NCBI RefSeq assembly: GCF_029968035.1 | Contig: NZ_JASCIQ010000023.1 | Location: 1 to 64,000, forward strand | Length of the DNA: 64,000 nucleotides | From: Streptomyces cavernicola | GTDB taxonomy: Bacteria; Actinomycetota; Actinomycetes; Streptomycetales; Streptomycetaceae | Direction: 5' to 3' | In this document: positions 1 through 8,434 of the stretch, piece after piece | How positions within the stretch are numbered: the first letter of the stretch is position 1 | Layout: the number at the start of each line of letters is the position of its first letter | Program-made: the position numbers and the translations under genes | Notes under the pieces: generated by a model | Told to the model about the DNA's origin: nothing | What the model saw: the letters and a program-made list of their open reading frames with translations, nothing else | Databases searched by the model: none

Positions 1-37
1 GCGAACGGCCGGGCCCTTCCACGCTCGTGCGTACGGC

Positions 38-451
38 TCACTCCTTGCGGTAGCCGTACGCCTCGCGGGCCGCCGTCTCCACCGCGTCCAGGTCCGCGCC
101 CGCCGAGGCCGTGACCACCGCGGCGACCGCGCCCTCCACGAACGGGGCGTCCACCAGGCGTGCGCCGTCCGGGAGTTCGTCGCCCTCGGCGAGCAGGGCC
201 TTCACGGTGAGCACCGCACTGCCCAGGTCGACCAGGAGCGCGACGCCCGCACCCTGGTCCACCGAGCGGGCCGCCTCGGCGATCAGCTCCGCGCTCGTAC
301 CGAGGTCCCCGTCCTCCGTGCCGCCCGCGGGGGCGACCGGGGCGGTGGAGCCGCCGCCCGCGAGGCCGGTGGCCAGCTCGGCGACGGACGAGGCGACGGA
401 CGCGCTGTGCGACACGAGGACGATCCCGACCTGCTTGCCGCCGATGCTCAT
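38..451 (-). CDS. dhaM: DhaM, PTS phosphocarrier of dihydroxyacetone kinase
   Basis: This 137-residue protein has the EIIA-mannose fold of DhaM. It passes phosphate from HPr to the ADP bound on DhaL. The N-terminus VGIVLVSHS carries the phospho-acceptor histidine at about residue 15, and a VDLGSAVLT segment follows near residue 74. It has only the EIIA domain, without the HPr and EI-like extensions seen in some enterobacterial DhaM proteins. The start ATG overlaps the dhaL stop by 4 nt (ATGA), so translation is probably coupled. It is the third gene of a leftward dhaK-dhaL-dhaM operon. Confidence 0.9.
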   Translation of the reverse strand: MSIGGKQVGIVLVSHSASVASSVAELATGLAGGGSTAPVAPAGGTEDGDLGTSAELIAEAARSVDQGAGVALLVDLGSAVLTVKALLAEGDELPDGARLVDAPFVEGAVAAVVTASAGADLDAVETAAREAYGYRKE

Positions 452-1122
452 ACGCCGCCTCCGGAGCCCTGGTGCGCGTCGGCGGTCTCGGCGAGCGCCG
501 TGACCAGGAGCGCCGAGGACGTGGCGCCCGGATCCTGGTGGCCGATGCTGCGTTCGCCCAGATAGCTGGCCCGGCCCTTGCGGGCCTGCAGCGGGATCGT
601 CGCCTCCGCACCCTTGTCGGCGGCGGCGCGCGCGGCGTCGAAGGACGTCGCCAGGGCGTCGGCCGCCGGAACCAGCGCGTCCAGCATCGTCTTGTCGCCG
701 GGTGCGGCCCCGCCGAGCTTCGCCACCGCGTCGACGCCCGCGCGCAGCGCCTGCGCGAGGTCCGCGCGCGACACCTCGTCCGCGTCGCCGAGCGTCTTGC
801 CGGTCGTACGCAGCAACGTGCCGTACAACGGTCCCGAAGCTCCGCCCACCTTCGAGATCAACTGCCGTCCGGCCAGGGCGAGTAGAGCACCGGGGGCGGT
901 CGCCTCGCTCCCGGCGAGCGCCTCGGTCACGGCCGCGAATCCGCGCCGCAGGTTGGCGCCGTGGTCCGCGTCTCCGATCGCCGAGTCGAGCTCGGTCAGC
1001 CGGTCCGCCTCGCGGTCCACGGCTTCGGCGGCGGTGATCAGCCAACGGCGGAAGAAATCGCCGTCGAGCACGTCGGGCACGTCGGGCTGGTCGAGCACAG
1101 GTCCTCCAAGTTCGATGTCCAT
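448..1122 (-). CDS. dhaL: DhaL, ADP-binding subunit of dihydroxyacetone kinase
   Basis: DhaL (224 residues) holds ADP and Mg and phosphorylates the dihydroxyacetone bound to DhaK. The nucleotide site is visible near residues 40-50 as DSAIGDADHGANLRRGF, matching the family's G-D-x-D-H-G-x-N signature. A KVGGASGPLYGT loop follows. The start ATG at 1122 lies inside a longer open frame and was chosen because the family begins shortly before the FFRRWL helix. A 25-nt gap separates it from dhaK, and its stop overlaps the dhaM start. Confidence 0.9.
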   Translation of the reverse strand: MDIELGGPVLDQPDVPDVLDGDFFRRWLITAAEAVDREADRLTELDSAIGDADHGANLRRGFAAVTEALAGSEATAPGALLALAGRQLISKVGGASGPLYGTLLRTTGKTLGDADEVSRADLAQALRAGVDAVAKLGGAAPGDKTMLDALVPAADALATSFDAARAAADKGAEATIPLQARKGRASYLGERSIGHQDPGATSSALLVTALAETADAHQGSGGGV

Positions 1123-1147
1123 GGGCAGCGAGGCTCCGGGCGCCTGC

Positions 1148-2140
1148 TCACACACCCCAGCGCAGCGCGGGCGTACGTACCGGAGCGTCCCACAGGCCGA
1201 GGAGCTCCTCATCGATCTGACAGAGGGTCACGGAAGCACCGGCCATGTCGAGGGACGTCACATAGTTGCCGACCAGGACGCGGGCCACCGCGATGTTCCG
1301 CTCCGTCAGGGCGCGTTGCACCTCGGCATGGAATCCGTACAGCTCAAGGAGCGGCGTGCCGCCCATGCCGTTGACGAGCAGCAGCACCGGGTTGCGGGGC
1401 CGCAGGTCGTCGAGGATCGCGTCGACGGCGAAGTCCGCGATCTCTCGCGACGTCATCATCGCGCGCCGCTCACGGCCCGGCTCGCCGTGGATACCGACGC
1501 CCAACTCCAGCTCACCGGGCGGCAGTTCGAAGGTGGGGCTGCCCTTCGCGGGCGTCGTGCAGGCGCTCAGGGCGACGCCGAGGCTGCGGGAGTTCTCGTT
1601 GACGCGCCGCGCGATCGCCTCGACCCGCTCCAGGGGCGCGCCCGCGTCGGCGGCCGCGCCCGCGAGCTTCTCCACGAACAGGGTCGCGCCGGTGCCGCGC
1701 CGGCCCGCCGTGTAGAGGCTGTCCGTCACGGCCACGTCGTCGTCGACGAGGACCTTGGCGACCTGGATGCCCTCGTCCTCGGCGAGCTCGGCGGCCATGT
1801 CGAAGTTGAGCACGTCGCCGGTGTAGTTCTTCACCACGAACAGCACGCCCTTACCGCTGTCCACGGCGGCGGCGGCCCGCACCATCTGGTCCGGCACGGG
1901 CGAGGTGAACACCTCACCGGGACAGGCCGCCGACAGCATCCCGGGCCCCACGAACCCCCCGTGCAACGGCTCATGCCCGGACCCACCTCCGGACACGAGC
2001 GCCACCTTGTCCGCGACGGGCGCGTCCCTCCGCACGATCACCCGGTTCTCGACGTCGACGGTCAACTCCGGATGCGCGGCCGCCATCCCCCGCAGGGCGT
2101 CGGCTACTACGGTCTCGGGGACGTTGATGAGCATTTTCAC
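1148..2140 (-). CDS. dhaK: DhaK, dihydroxyacetone-binding kinase subunit
   Basis: DhaK (330 residues, normal length) binds dihydroxyacetone covalently as a hemiaminal. Visible motifs are GGGSGHEPLHGGFVG near residues 50-65, a KNYTGDVLNF segment near 104, and GVGIHGEPG near 216-224 whose histidine is the substrate-binding residue in the family. The GTG at 2140 is preceded by GGAGG with 5-nt spacing, and an ATG two codons later is the alternative. It is the first gene of the dhaKLM operon. The product, dihydroxyacetone phosphate, enters glycolysis. No DhaR/DhaS-type regulator is adjacent. Confidence 0.93.
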   Translation of the reverse strand: MKMLINVPETVVADALRGMAAAHPELTVDVENRVIVRRDAPVADKVALVSGGGSGHEPLHGGFVGPGMLSAACPGEVFTSPVPDQMVRAAAAVDSGKGVLFVVKNYTGDVLNFDMAAELAEDEGIQVAKVLVDDDVAVTDSLYTAGRRGTGATLFVEKLAGAAADAGAPLERVEAIARRVNENSRSLGVALSACTTPAKGSPTFELPPGELELGVGIHGEPGRERRAMMTSREIADFAVDAILDDLRPRNPVLLLVNGMGGTPLLELYGFHAEVQRALTERNIAVARVLVGNYVTSLDMAGASVTLCQIDEELLGLWDAPVRTPALRWGV

Positions 2141-2220
2141 GGGTACCTCCGACTGATGCAGGCTTGCAGCTTCTTGACGTGCGTTTTTGCTGGTCAGGGT
2201 GCGGATGGAGGGTTGTTGAT

Positions 2221-2270
2221 CTTGGCGGTTCTTGGCGGTTCCTGGCGGTCCGAGGCGGGCTCTGGCGGGG
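2221..2270. repeat. Degenerate 10-bp tandem repeat upstream of dhaK
   Basis: Five successive 10-mers start at 2221. The first two are identical (CTTGGCGGTT), the third is CCTGGCGGTC, and the last two keep only the GGCGG core. They lie 80-130 bp upstream of the dhaK start in a 480-bp gap (2141-2619) that otherwise shows no gene I can support. The 10-bp period puts the cores on the same DNA face, so they could be an activator array or simply low-complexity sequence. Confidence 0.55.
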
Positions 2271-2619
2271 CTGATGCTGAGTTAATGCTGCGTTTGATGA
2301 CGGGGCGTCAGGTGACTTTGGGGGCGGTTCAGGAGCCCCCAGTATCGATCGGCTTCGGCCTCGGGTCACGGGTGTGGGCGTTGGGCGTCCGAGAGTTCAT
2401 CTCGCCATGCTGTGTGTCATCTGAACTCCCGGGCGCTCTGCGCAGAGGGGGCAGCAGGGGATAGTCCAGGGAGGCGGATCGCAAGTCGGTTCGGGGTGTA
2501 GAAGGGGGCGCGTCTTGCGGGGCTGCAGCAGGCTGAGGGGCTACGGCGAATTGCTGGTAAGCAAAAGGGAACAGGGGGTGCGGGCGATTCCGGGTCCGGT
2601 GCGCAGGTGAAACCGAAGG

Positions 2620-2946
2620 CTACTCGCCCTGAACCCAGCGCTGCCTCAGCTCGGGGATCTCCAGTTCCTCCTGCACAACGTTCGTGGAGAACAATGTTGC
2701 AGCGAACTCGGCAGGGTCCTCCGGAGGATGATCCTCGGCGTCGATGACCAGAATACGGCGGCGGTAAATCTTCTCTGCCCCGTGCACCTCAATGACTATT
2801 TTGGCCCATACTCCGCTGTTGTCCTCGCGGATGCCGAATTCCTTCAGAGTGCCCAGATTGCCGCTGTGCAGGGTTTCCCGCACTTGGGCACGGGTGATGT
2901 CCTGGAAGGTCTCCAGGTAGTCGGAGTACTGCTCGGTCAGTTCCAT
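2620..2946 (-). CDS. Hypothetical 108-residue protein
   Basis: I do not recognise this family. The product is acidic, has no signal peptide or membrane segment, and contains a beta-rich stretch around residues 45-70 (WAKIVIEVHG, YRRRILVID). The start ATG directly follows the stop of the upstream gene (TGA then ATG, zero gap), so the two are probably co-transcribed. Codon use keeps a G/C third position, but local GC is lower than in the flanking operons. It could be an immunity or accessory protein, but nothing in the sequence proves this. Confidence 0.55.
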   Translation of the reverse strand: MELTEQYSDYLETFQDITRAQVRETLHSGNLGTLKEFGIREDNSGVWAKIVIEVHGAEKIYRRRILVIDAEDHPPEDPAEFAATLFSTNVVQEELEIPELRQRWVQGE

Positions 2947-3291
2947 TCAGCAATCCTGTGGGCTGTCTTCAGCTGGTTCCTTGGAGGTGACGCGTCCGTC
3001 GGCGTGGGTGTAGACGACCTTCATCTTGCCGTACGTCGAGCTGACCGTGTGATTGGAGATGCACTCCCATTTCTCGCCCGACGGGTTTTTGCAGGTGGCA
3101 TCGTCCGACGCGATCCTCGTCGTCCGTGCCGCGTCGCTAGAGCCCGACGAGTGATCGGCCGGTGATCGCCCTTGCACGCCGTCGCCCGCGTCGCCGGCCG
3201 CTCGCGGGGCCTCCCGAGTGCTCGGCGTCGCCGCCGAACTCCTTTCCCTGGAGGTCGAGTTGTTCGTGATGACTGAACAGGGCCTGGGCAC
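2947..3291 (-). CDS. Hypothetical cysteine-containing protein, N-terminus doubtful
   Basis: No family is recognised. The first 65 residues are Ser/Ala/Arg-rich and low in complexity. The C-terminal 50 residues look folded, with three cysteines and a CKNPSGEKWECISNHT stretch, as in small secreted domains. No convincing signal peptide or ribosome site precedes the chosen start. A different minus frame stays open from about 3376 to 3137, so an upstream frameshift may have removed the true N-terminus. It is immediately followed by the 108-residue gene. Confidence 0.4.
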   Translation of the reverse strand: MPRPCSVITNNSTSRERSSAATPSTREAPRAAGDAGDGVQGRSPADHSSGSSDAARTTRIASDDATCKNPSGEKWECISNHTVSSTYGKMKVVYTHADGRVTSKEPAEDSPQDC

Positions 3292-3448
3292 GCGGTTGCG
3301 CTTCAGTGGGGCGGGGCACTCTGAACGGGTGTCTGTGACCGGTCGTGGTCGGGTGTGCCTGGTTGATGGTCGTCAACTACTGGCTGATAGTGGTTATTTG
3401 ATGGGAAACCCAATGCAGTAGGAACATCCGGCGTGACAGGGCCGGATC

Positions 3449-3704
3449 ATGAAAGGGATCGCAACGGGGGCAGTAACGACCGTTGCTGCAACGGCCCTTC
3501 AAGCCCGACAAGGTGAACGGCGCCCGCCTCGAGTGCTGGGCCTATGCCTGGAACGGCAGCCGTCGGGTGAAAGTCATCGTCATCGCTCAGTACGCCCGCA
3601 AGACCGCTGACGGGCGTTACGACGCCGGCCGCGGAAAGAAGGTCGGCGTCATCACCGCCTACTGCAAGGGCATGAACAAGTGCCCAGCCTGGCTCGACGA
3701 ATGA
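3449..3704 (+). pseudogene. Small secreted protein broken by a frameshift after its signal peptide
   Basis: From ATG 3449 one frame encodes a typical short signal peptide (MKGIATGAVTTVAATALQA) and then becomes arginine-rich, closing near 3612. In another frame a clean 60-residue tail with two cysteines runs to a stop at 3704 (segments LECWAYAWNG and GVITAYCKGMNKCPAWLDE). Joining the frames near 3490-3520 gives a plausible exported protein of about 85 residues. The alternative is that only the 73-residue frame from TTG 3483 is translated. The family is not recognised. Confidence 0.45.
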
Positions 3705-3716
3705 CATCGTCTGCAT

Positions 3717-4215
3717 GTGACCTCCATGCATGACGCCGAAGACATCGCGGAGCAGCAGGCGGACCTCACCCGCCTGCTGCTCCACTACCTCCACCAGCCG
3801 CTTCCTGGTGAGAGTTACATCAAGGGCATCCTGCCTGCTCCGCCGCCCACCGAGGCCATCCGCGTCGTCACCGGACCGGCCGGCGCTCACGATCCGGAAG
3901 AGCTGACGGCCTGGCAGATCCCCCTCTACGTGCCGGGCGACCCTGAGTCCGCGCTGGGAGTCGACCATCTCCTCGGCAGCCTGCGCGCCCTCCACACCGG
4001 TACGCAGATCTACTCCAGCGACCTCGTCGACACGGTGATGGGAACGCCCCTCGTCCACGTCGATCCCACGCCGCTCCATCCCGTCGCCCCGAACGCAGAC
4101 GACAACGCCTTCACCATCCTGCGGACCCTCACCTGCCCCTGGGCAGTTCCTCGACCGACCGACCGACCGACCGACCGACCGACCGACCGACCGACCGACC
4201 GACCGACGGACCGAC
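3717..4215 (+). CDS. Unknown protein ending in a CGAC-repeat tail (end frame-dependent)
   Basis: From GTG 3717 (ATG 3726 is possible) about 145 residues look like a real soluble protein, starting with the helical DAEDIAEQQADLTRLLLHYL and containing PDPTPL-like proline-rich turns. I know no family. At residue 146 the frame enters the tetranucleotide repeat and reads Pro-Thr-Asp-Arg units. With the present 14 units the frame stays open to 4724, across the 3' end of the opposite-strand opuAC gene, which is unlikely to be useful. One unit fewer would stop at 4371, and one more at 4249. Only the part up to the repeat is supported. Confidence 0.45.
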
Positions 4216-4216
4216 C
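4152..4216. repeat. (CGAC)14 tetranucleotide microsatellite
   Basis: Positions 4152-4207 hold 14 perfect CGAC units, followed by an imperfect extension to about 4216. Four is not a multiple of three, so every gain or loss of a unit changes the reading frame of the gene that enters it from the left. The same tract read from the right encodes RSVG repeats in an open frame. It lies 85 bp beyond the opuAC stop, between convergent genes. Confidence 0.9.
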
Positions 4217-4301
4217 AGGCCGGGACCGTTGTCCTGCCCGTGCCCATGAGCCTGTCGGCCGGGTCGGCAACTCGGCCGACAAGCTCAGGGCGCGAGCGAC
4301 C

Positions 4302-5213
4302 TCACTTGAACCAGCTGTCCACGACCGATTCGTTCTTCGCGATCCACTCCTTGGCGGCCGCCTGTTCCTGACCCTGGCCCTTCTTCTGCAGCATCAGTTC
4401 GAGGGTGCCCAGCTGGTCGGAGGTGAGCTTGAACTTGCCCAGCCACTGGGCGAGTTCGGGGTGTTCCTTGCTGAACCCCTTGGTGGCGACGGCCTCGATC
4501 CGGTCGGGCTTGCCGTACGCGCCCTTCGGGTCCTTCAGGGGCTTGAGCGGCATCTTCGTGTACGCCCAGTGGGGCCGCCACAGCGTCACCGCGACCGGCT
4601 TCTTCGCGGCGATCGCCGACTTCAGCTCGGAGAGCATCGCGGAGGTGCTGCTCTCGGTGAGCCGGAAGTCGTCGAGCCCGTACTTCGGCATGGTGGTCGT
4701 ACGCGTCGTACGCATCAGGCCTGAGCCCGCCTCGATACCGACGATCTTGTTGTCGAACTCCGAGGCGTGCTTCTTCAGGTCGTCGATCGTGTTCACGTCC
4801 GTGACGTACTTCGGGACGGTCACGTTGAGGTCGGCCGGCGAGTACCAGGCGGAGACCTTCTCCATCTTGCTGCCGAGGCGCTTCCAGTACGGCTCGTGTG
4901 TGGTGGGCAGCCAGGCGTCCAGATAGAGGTCGACCTGCTTGTTGGCCACGCCGGTGTAGCTGGAGGCGATGTCGAGTTCCTGCACCTCGACCGTGTAGCC
5001 GCGCTCGGTGAGCAGTTCCTTCCAGAGATACGTGGCGGCGACGCCCTCGTCGTATCCGGGGGTGACGGTGATGCTGATGGTCTTCGAGTCGCCGGAATCG
5101 TCGCCGGAACCGGAGTCCACCGTGGCGGTCTGACCGCTGCAGGCGGAGATGAGGGTGAGGGCCGCGGCGGTGCACCCGATGGCCAGCGTTCTGCCAAAGG
5201 TCTTACGGGACAT
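4302..5213 (-). CDS. Glycine/proline betaine-binding lipoprotein of an OpuA/ProU importer
   Basis: This 303-residue substrate-binding protein of the OpuAC/ProX family has a lipoprotein signal with lipobox ISAC and the acylated cysteine at residue 25. Aromatic segments typical of betaine cages are visible: DLYLDAWLPTTHEPYW near residue 97 and TLWRPHWAYT near 209. It captures quaternary amines outside the membrane and delivers them to the permease encoded upstream. The ribosome site AGGAG lies 9 nt before the ATG. It is the last gene of a leftward ATPase-permease-binding protein operon (53-nt gap). Confidence 0.93.
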   Translation of the reverse strand: MSRKTFGRTLAIGCTAAALTLISACSGQTATVDSGSGDDSGDSKTISITVTPGYDEGVAATYLWKELLTERGYTVEVQELDIASSYTGVANKQVDLYLDAWLPTTHEPYWKRLGSKMEKVSAWYSPADLNVTVPKYVTDVNTIDDLKKHASEFDNKIVGIEAGSGLMRTTRTTTMPKYGLDDFRLTESSTSAMLSELKSAIAAKKPVAVTLWRPHWAYTKMPLKPLKDPKGAYGKPDRIEAVATKGFSKEHPELAQWLGKFKLTSDQLGTLELMLQKKGQGQEQAAAKEWIAKNESVVDSWFK

Positions 5214-5266
5214 GGGAGTTGCTCCTGTCGTCTGTGCTCAAGTCGGCGTGATCAGGCGGAGGGTTC

Positions 5267-6178
5267 TCAGGCGGCGGCCGGAACGGCCTGCTCGGCGGCG
5301 GAGCCGTCCGTCTGTCCCTCCGCCTCCTCGTCAGGAGCGGTGCGCTTCCGCGTACGGCGCCGGGGTTCGGCGAACGCGCCGGTGACGCGGTCGAGGAAGA
5401 TGGCGAGGAACACCACGGCGAGTCCGCCCTGGAAGCCGACGCCCACGTCGAGTTGGCTGATGCCGCGGACGACGACGGTGCCGAGTCCGGCGGCGCCGAC
5501 CATGCCGGCGATGACCACCATCGACAGGGCGAGCATGATCACCTGGTTGACCCCGGCCATGATCGACGGCAGTGCGAGGGGGAGTTGGACCTCGCGCAGG
5601 ATCTGGCGCGGCTTCGCGCCGAACGCGTGGGCGGCCTCGACGACTTCGGCGTCCACCTGACGGATGCCGAGTTCGGTGAGCCGTACAGCGGGCGGGATCG
5701 CGAACACCGTGGTGGCCACGACGCCAGGCACGATCCCGATGCCGAAGAAGAACACCGCCGGGATCAGGTACACGAACACCGGCAGGGTCTGCATGAAGTC
5801 AAGGACCGGCCGGGCCACAGCGCTGACGACCCGCCGCCGCGCGGCCCACACGCCCACCGGCACTCCTATCGCCACGGCGAGTACGGAGGCGACGAGCACC
5901 ACGGCGAGCGACTGCATGGCCTCCGTCCACAGCCCCATCCCCTGGATGACCAGGAACGCGACGAGAGTGAAGACGGCGAAGCCCCACCTGCGGGCGAGGA
6001 ACGCGAGCACGGTGAACACGCCCGTCATGACCAGCGCGTGTGGAGCGGTCAGCACTACGAGGACGGCGTTGACCAGTTCCAGCATCACCGTCGACACGGC
6101 GTCGAAGACGGTGCCGAAGTGTTCCGTGAGCCAGTCGACGAATGAACTGACGGGCGTGCCCAGATCGATCTCAAACAT
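5267..6178 (-). CDS. Betaine ABC transporter permease
   Basis: This 303-residue inner-membrane permease has about six to seven hydrophobic helices and the EAA loop that docks the ATPase (EAAHAFGAKPRQIL then LPLALPSIMAG near residues 190-215). The chosen ATG at 6178 overlaps the stop of the ATPase gene by 8 nt, indicating coupled translation. The frame is open further upstream, but that part is antisense-like arginine/serine-rich sequence. The C-terminal 30 residues are charged and cytoplasmic. Confidence 0.9.
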   Translation of the reverse strand: MFEIDLGTPVSSFVDWLTEHFGTVFDAVSTVMLELVNAVLVVLTAPHALVMTGVFTVLAFLARRWGFAVFTLVAFLVIQGMGLWTEAMQSLAVVLVASVLAVAIGVPVGVWAARRRVVSAVARPVLDFMQTLPVFVYLIPAVFFFGIGIVPGVVATTVFAIPPAVRLTELGIRQVDAEVVEAAHAFGAKPRQILREVQLPLALPSIMAGVNQVIMLALSMVVIAGMVGAAGLGTVVVRGISQLDVGVGFQGGLAVVFLAIFLDRVTGAFAEPRRRTRKRTAPDEEAEGQTDGSAAEQAVPAAA

Positions 6179-7301
6179 GAGCGGCCTTCCTCGGGTCGGC
6201 GAGCGCGGACAGCAGGGCGGCCCGCGGTACGACGCCGAGCAGCTTCCCGTCGTCGTCGGTGACGGCGAGCGGCACGGAGTGCTGCCCCACCCGGTCGCAG
6301 AGCTCGACGAGCAGGGTGTCGGGCCCGGCCCGGTCGAAGCCGTCGGCCATGCACTCCAGCAGGTTGCTCTGCCCGGCCCCCGCTGCCTGGGCGAGCAGGT
6401 CGTCCCGAGCGACGCCGACCACACGTCCGCGGAAGTCGAGTACGTACGCTCCACCGGCCTCGATGTTGCTGAGCCGACGCAGGACGTCCTGCGGGTCGTC
6501 CTCCGTATGTGCCGTCACCAGCGGCTCGCGCATGACGATGCTCGCGGTGAGCACCCGTGACCGGTCCACGTCGGAGACGAAGTCGCTGACGTAGTCGTCG
6601 GCGGGGGAGCGCAGGATCTCCGGGACGGTGCCGAGCTGCACCACGCGGCCGTCGCGCATCACCATGATCCGGTCGCCGAGGCGCATGGCCTCGTTGAGGT
6701 CGTGGGTGACGAAGACGATGGTGCGCCGCAGGTCCCGTTGCAGGGTGAGCAGCAGGTCCTGCATGTCGCGCCGGATCAGCGGGTCGAGTGCGCTGAACGG
6801 CTCGTCCATGAGCAGGACTTCGGCGTCCGTGGCCAGGGCACGGGCGAGCCCGACCCGCTGGCGCATGCCGCCGGACAGCTCGTGCGGGTAGGCGTCACCG
6901 CGGTGTCCGAGGCCTACGGTGCGCAGCGCCCAGTCGGCGCGTTCCATCCGCTCGGTCTGCGAGATGCCGCGGACGCGCATGCCGTACGCGGCGTTCTCGC
7001 GGACCGTGCGGTGTGGGAAGAGGGCGAAGTGCTGGAAGATCATGTTGATCTTCCGGTTGCGCAGTTCGCGCAGGTCGGGCTCCGCCATGGAGAGCACGTC
7101 GCGGCCGTCGACGTGCAATTCGCCCGAGGTCGGTTCCACGAGCCGGTTGAGCATGCGGAGCAGGGTGGACTTGCCGGAGCCCGAGAGCCCCATGATCACG
7201 AACAGTTCGCCGGTCGCCACGTCGAAGGTGACGTCATCTACCGCTCGCACGCCGTCAGTTGGGGAACCGAAGACCTTTTCCAGTCGGTTTGCCTTGATCA
7301 T
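6171..7301 (-). CDS. Betaine ABC transporter ATPase with C-terminal CBS pair
   Basis: This 376-residue ATPase of the OpuAA/ProV type has Walker A GLSGSGKST near residue 38, signature LSGGMRQRVGLARAL near 145 and Walker B VLLMDEPFSALD near 167. Two CBS domains fill residues 250-370. In this family they sense ionic strength and gate uptake under osmotic stress. The ATG at 7301 has GGAGGTG 8 nt upstream. It is the first gene of the importer operon, and the 17-bp palindrome at 7360 lies 59 bp upstream of its start, implying control by the divergent IclR regulator. Confidence 0.93.
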   Translation of the reverse strand: MIKANRLEKVFGSPTDGVRAVDDVTFDVATGELFVIMGLSGSGKSTLLRMLNRLVEPTSGELHVDGRDVLSMAEPDLRELRNRKINMIFQHFALFPHRTVRENAAYGMRVRGISQTERMERADWALRTVGLGHRGDAYPHELSGGMRQRVGLARALATDAEVLLMDEPFSALDPLIRRDMQDLLLTLQRDLRRTIVFVTHDLNEAMRLGDRIMVMRDGRVVQLGTVPEILRSPADDYVSDFVSDVDRSRVLTASIVMREPLVTAHTEDDPQDVLRRLSNIEAGGAYVLDFRGRVVGVARDDLLAQAAGAGQSNLLECMADGFDRAGPDTLLVELCDRVGQHSVPLAVTDDDGKLLGVVPRAALLSALADPRKAAHV

Positions 7302-7359
7302 CGTGCCGCACCTCCGAGGGTGGTTCGCACGCGCGGCGGATGAGGGACGCCGCGCGGCT

Positions 7360-7376
7360 GTTTCGCATTGCGAAAC
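7360..7376. promoter_or_regulatory. 17-bp palindromic operator (site 1)
   Basis: GTTTCGCATTGCGAAAC is a perfect inverted repeat around a central T. It lies in the 260-bp divergent gap between the importer operon (start 7301) and the iclR gene (start 7563). An identical copy occurs at 8453. IclR proteins commonly bind palindromes near their own gene, so this is the best operator candidate for that regulator. The rest of the gap shows no other clear feature. Confidence 0.75.
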
Positions 7377-7562
7377 GTTATTACGATGCGGCACGACTGT
7401 GAGCCAGGCCTCATCAACCTGTCAAGGCTCGTGCCCCGATGAAAACGCTGGTTAACAGGCCGTACGAGGGGTCGGTGGGTGATCGCGAGAGCGCTCGGGT
7501 CGTTGCTGTTCACGGCCCTGAGGGCTGCCGGTGAGGCGGGGGTGCTCCGATAGGCTTCCGGC

Positions 7563-8345
7563 ATGAATGGGAGAGGGCGAGCCAGGGACACATCGGTGCA
7601 GTCGGTGGATCGAGCGGTCTCGATCCTCCAAGTGCTCGCCGCGCAGGGCCCGTCCGGCGTCACGGACATCGCCGAGGCCCTGGAGATCCACAAGTCGACC
7701 GTCTTCCGGCTGCTCGCCACCCTTGAGTCCCGCGGTCTCGTCGAGCAGGCGAGCGAGCGCGGCCGCTACCGCATCGGCGGCACCGTGGTCGAGCTGGCCG
7801 GCGGCGCGACGAAGGGCAGCGACCTCTCCCTGCTGAGCCGGCCGATCTGCCAGGAGCTGGCCGCCGAGGTGGGCGAGACGGTGAACGTGGCGGTGCACGA
7901 CGGCGAGGCCGTCGTCAGTGTCGACCAGGTGATCGGCAACGCGGCGATCACGAGCATCGACTGGGTCGGCAAGCGGACCCCGGTGCACGCGACCTCTGCG
8001 GGCAAGGTCTTCCTGGCGCACCTGTCGCAGGACCAGCTCGCCGAGTTCCTGACGCGGCCCCTGGAGCAGTTCACCCCGCACACCGTCACGGACCCGGCGC
8101 TCCTCAAGGAGCAGCTGCAGACCGTACGTGAACTGGGGTACAGCGCGACCAGCGAGGAGCACGAGATCGGGCTTGCCGCGCTCTCGGCGCCCATCCGCTC
8201 CCTCGGCGGCCAGGTCATCGCGGCGGTGACCCTCTCGGGCCCGACGTTCCGGATCAACGACCGCACGATCCCCGGGCTCGCCGAGCGGCTCGTGGCGGCG
8301 GGCGACAAGATCTCCTGGCGCAAGGGTTACATCCGGCGGGGCTGA
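7563..8345 (+). CDS. IclR-family transcriptional regulator of the betaine module
   Basis: This 260-residue IclR regulator has an N-terminal winged helix (SVDRAVSILQVLAAQG, then HKSTVFRLLATLESRGLV as recognition region near residues 43-60) and a C-terminal effector domain with RTPVHATSAGKVFLA near 135. It is flanked by two identical palindromes, one before the importer and one before the demethylase locus, so it probably controls both. It is clearly different from the IclR pair at 13.3 and 25.5 kb. The effector is probably a betaine or a demethylation product (inference). Confidence 0.9.
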   Translation: MNGRGRARDTSVQSVDRAVSILQVLAAQGPSGVTDIAEALEIHKSTVFRLLATLESRGLVEQASERGRYRIGGTVVELAGGATKGSDLSLLSRPICQELAAEVGETVNVAVHDGEAVVSVDQVIGNAAITSIDWVGKRTPVHATSAGKVFLAHLSQDQLAEFLTRPLEQFTPHTVTDPALLKEQLQTVRELGYSATSEEHEIGLAALSAPIRSLGGQVIAAVTLSGPTFRINDRTIPGLAERLVAAGDKISWRKGYIRRG

Positions 8346-8434
8346 GGGCCCGCGGGTGCCTGAACGCACCACCGAGCGCATCTGAACGGAACACGGCAAG
8401 GGCTTGACGAAGGGCTTCGGCAGGCTCCACATTT

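Noticed and set aside
4216..4724. Continuation of the repeat-containing gene to 4724
   Set aside because: It runs antisense through the 3' half of a well-supported betaine-binding protein gene. It is kept only as a frame consequence of the repeat number.
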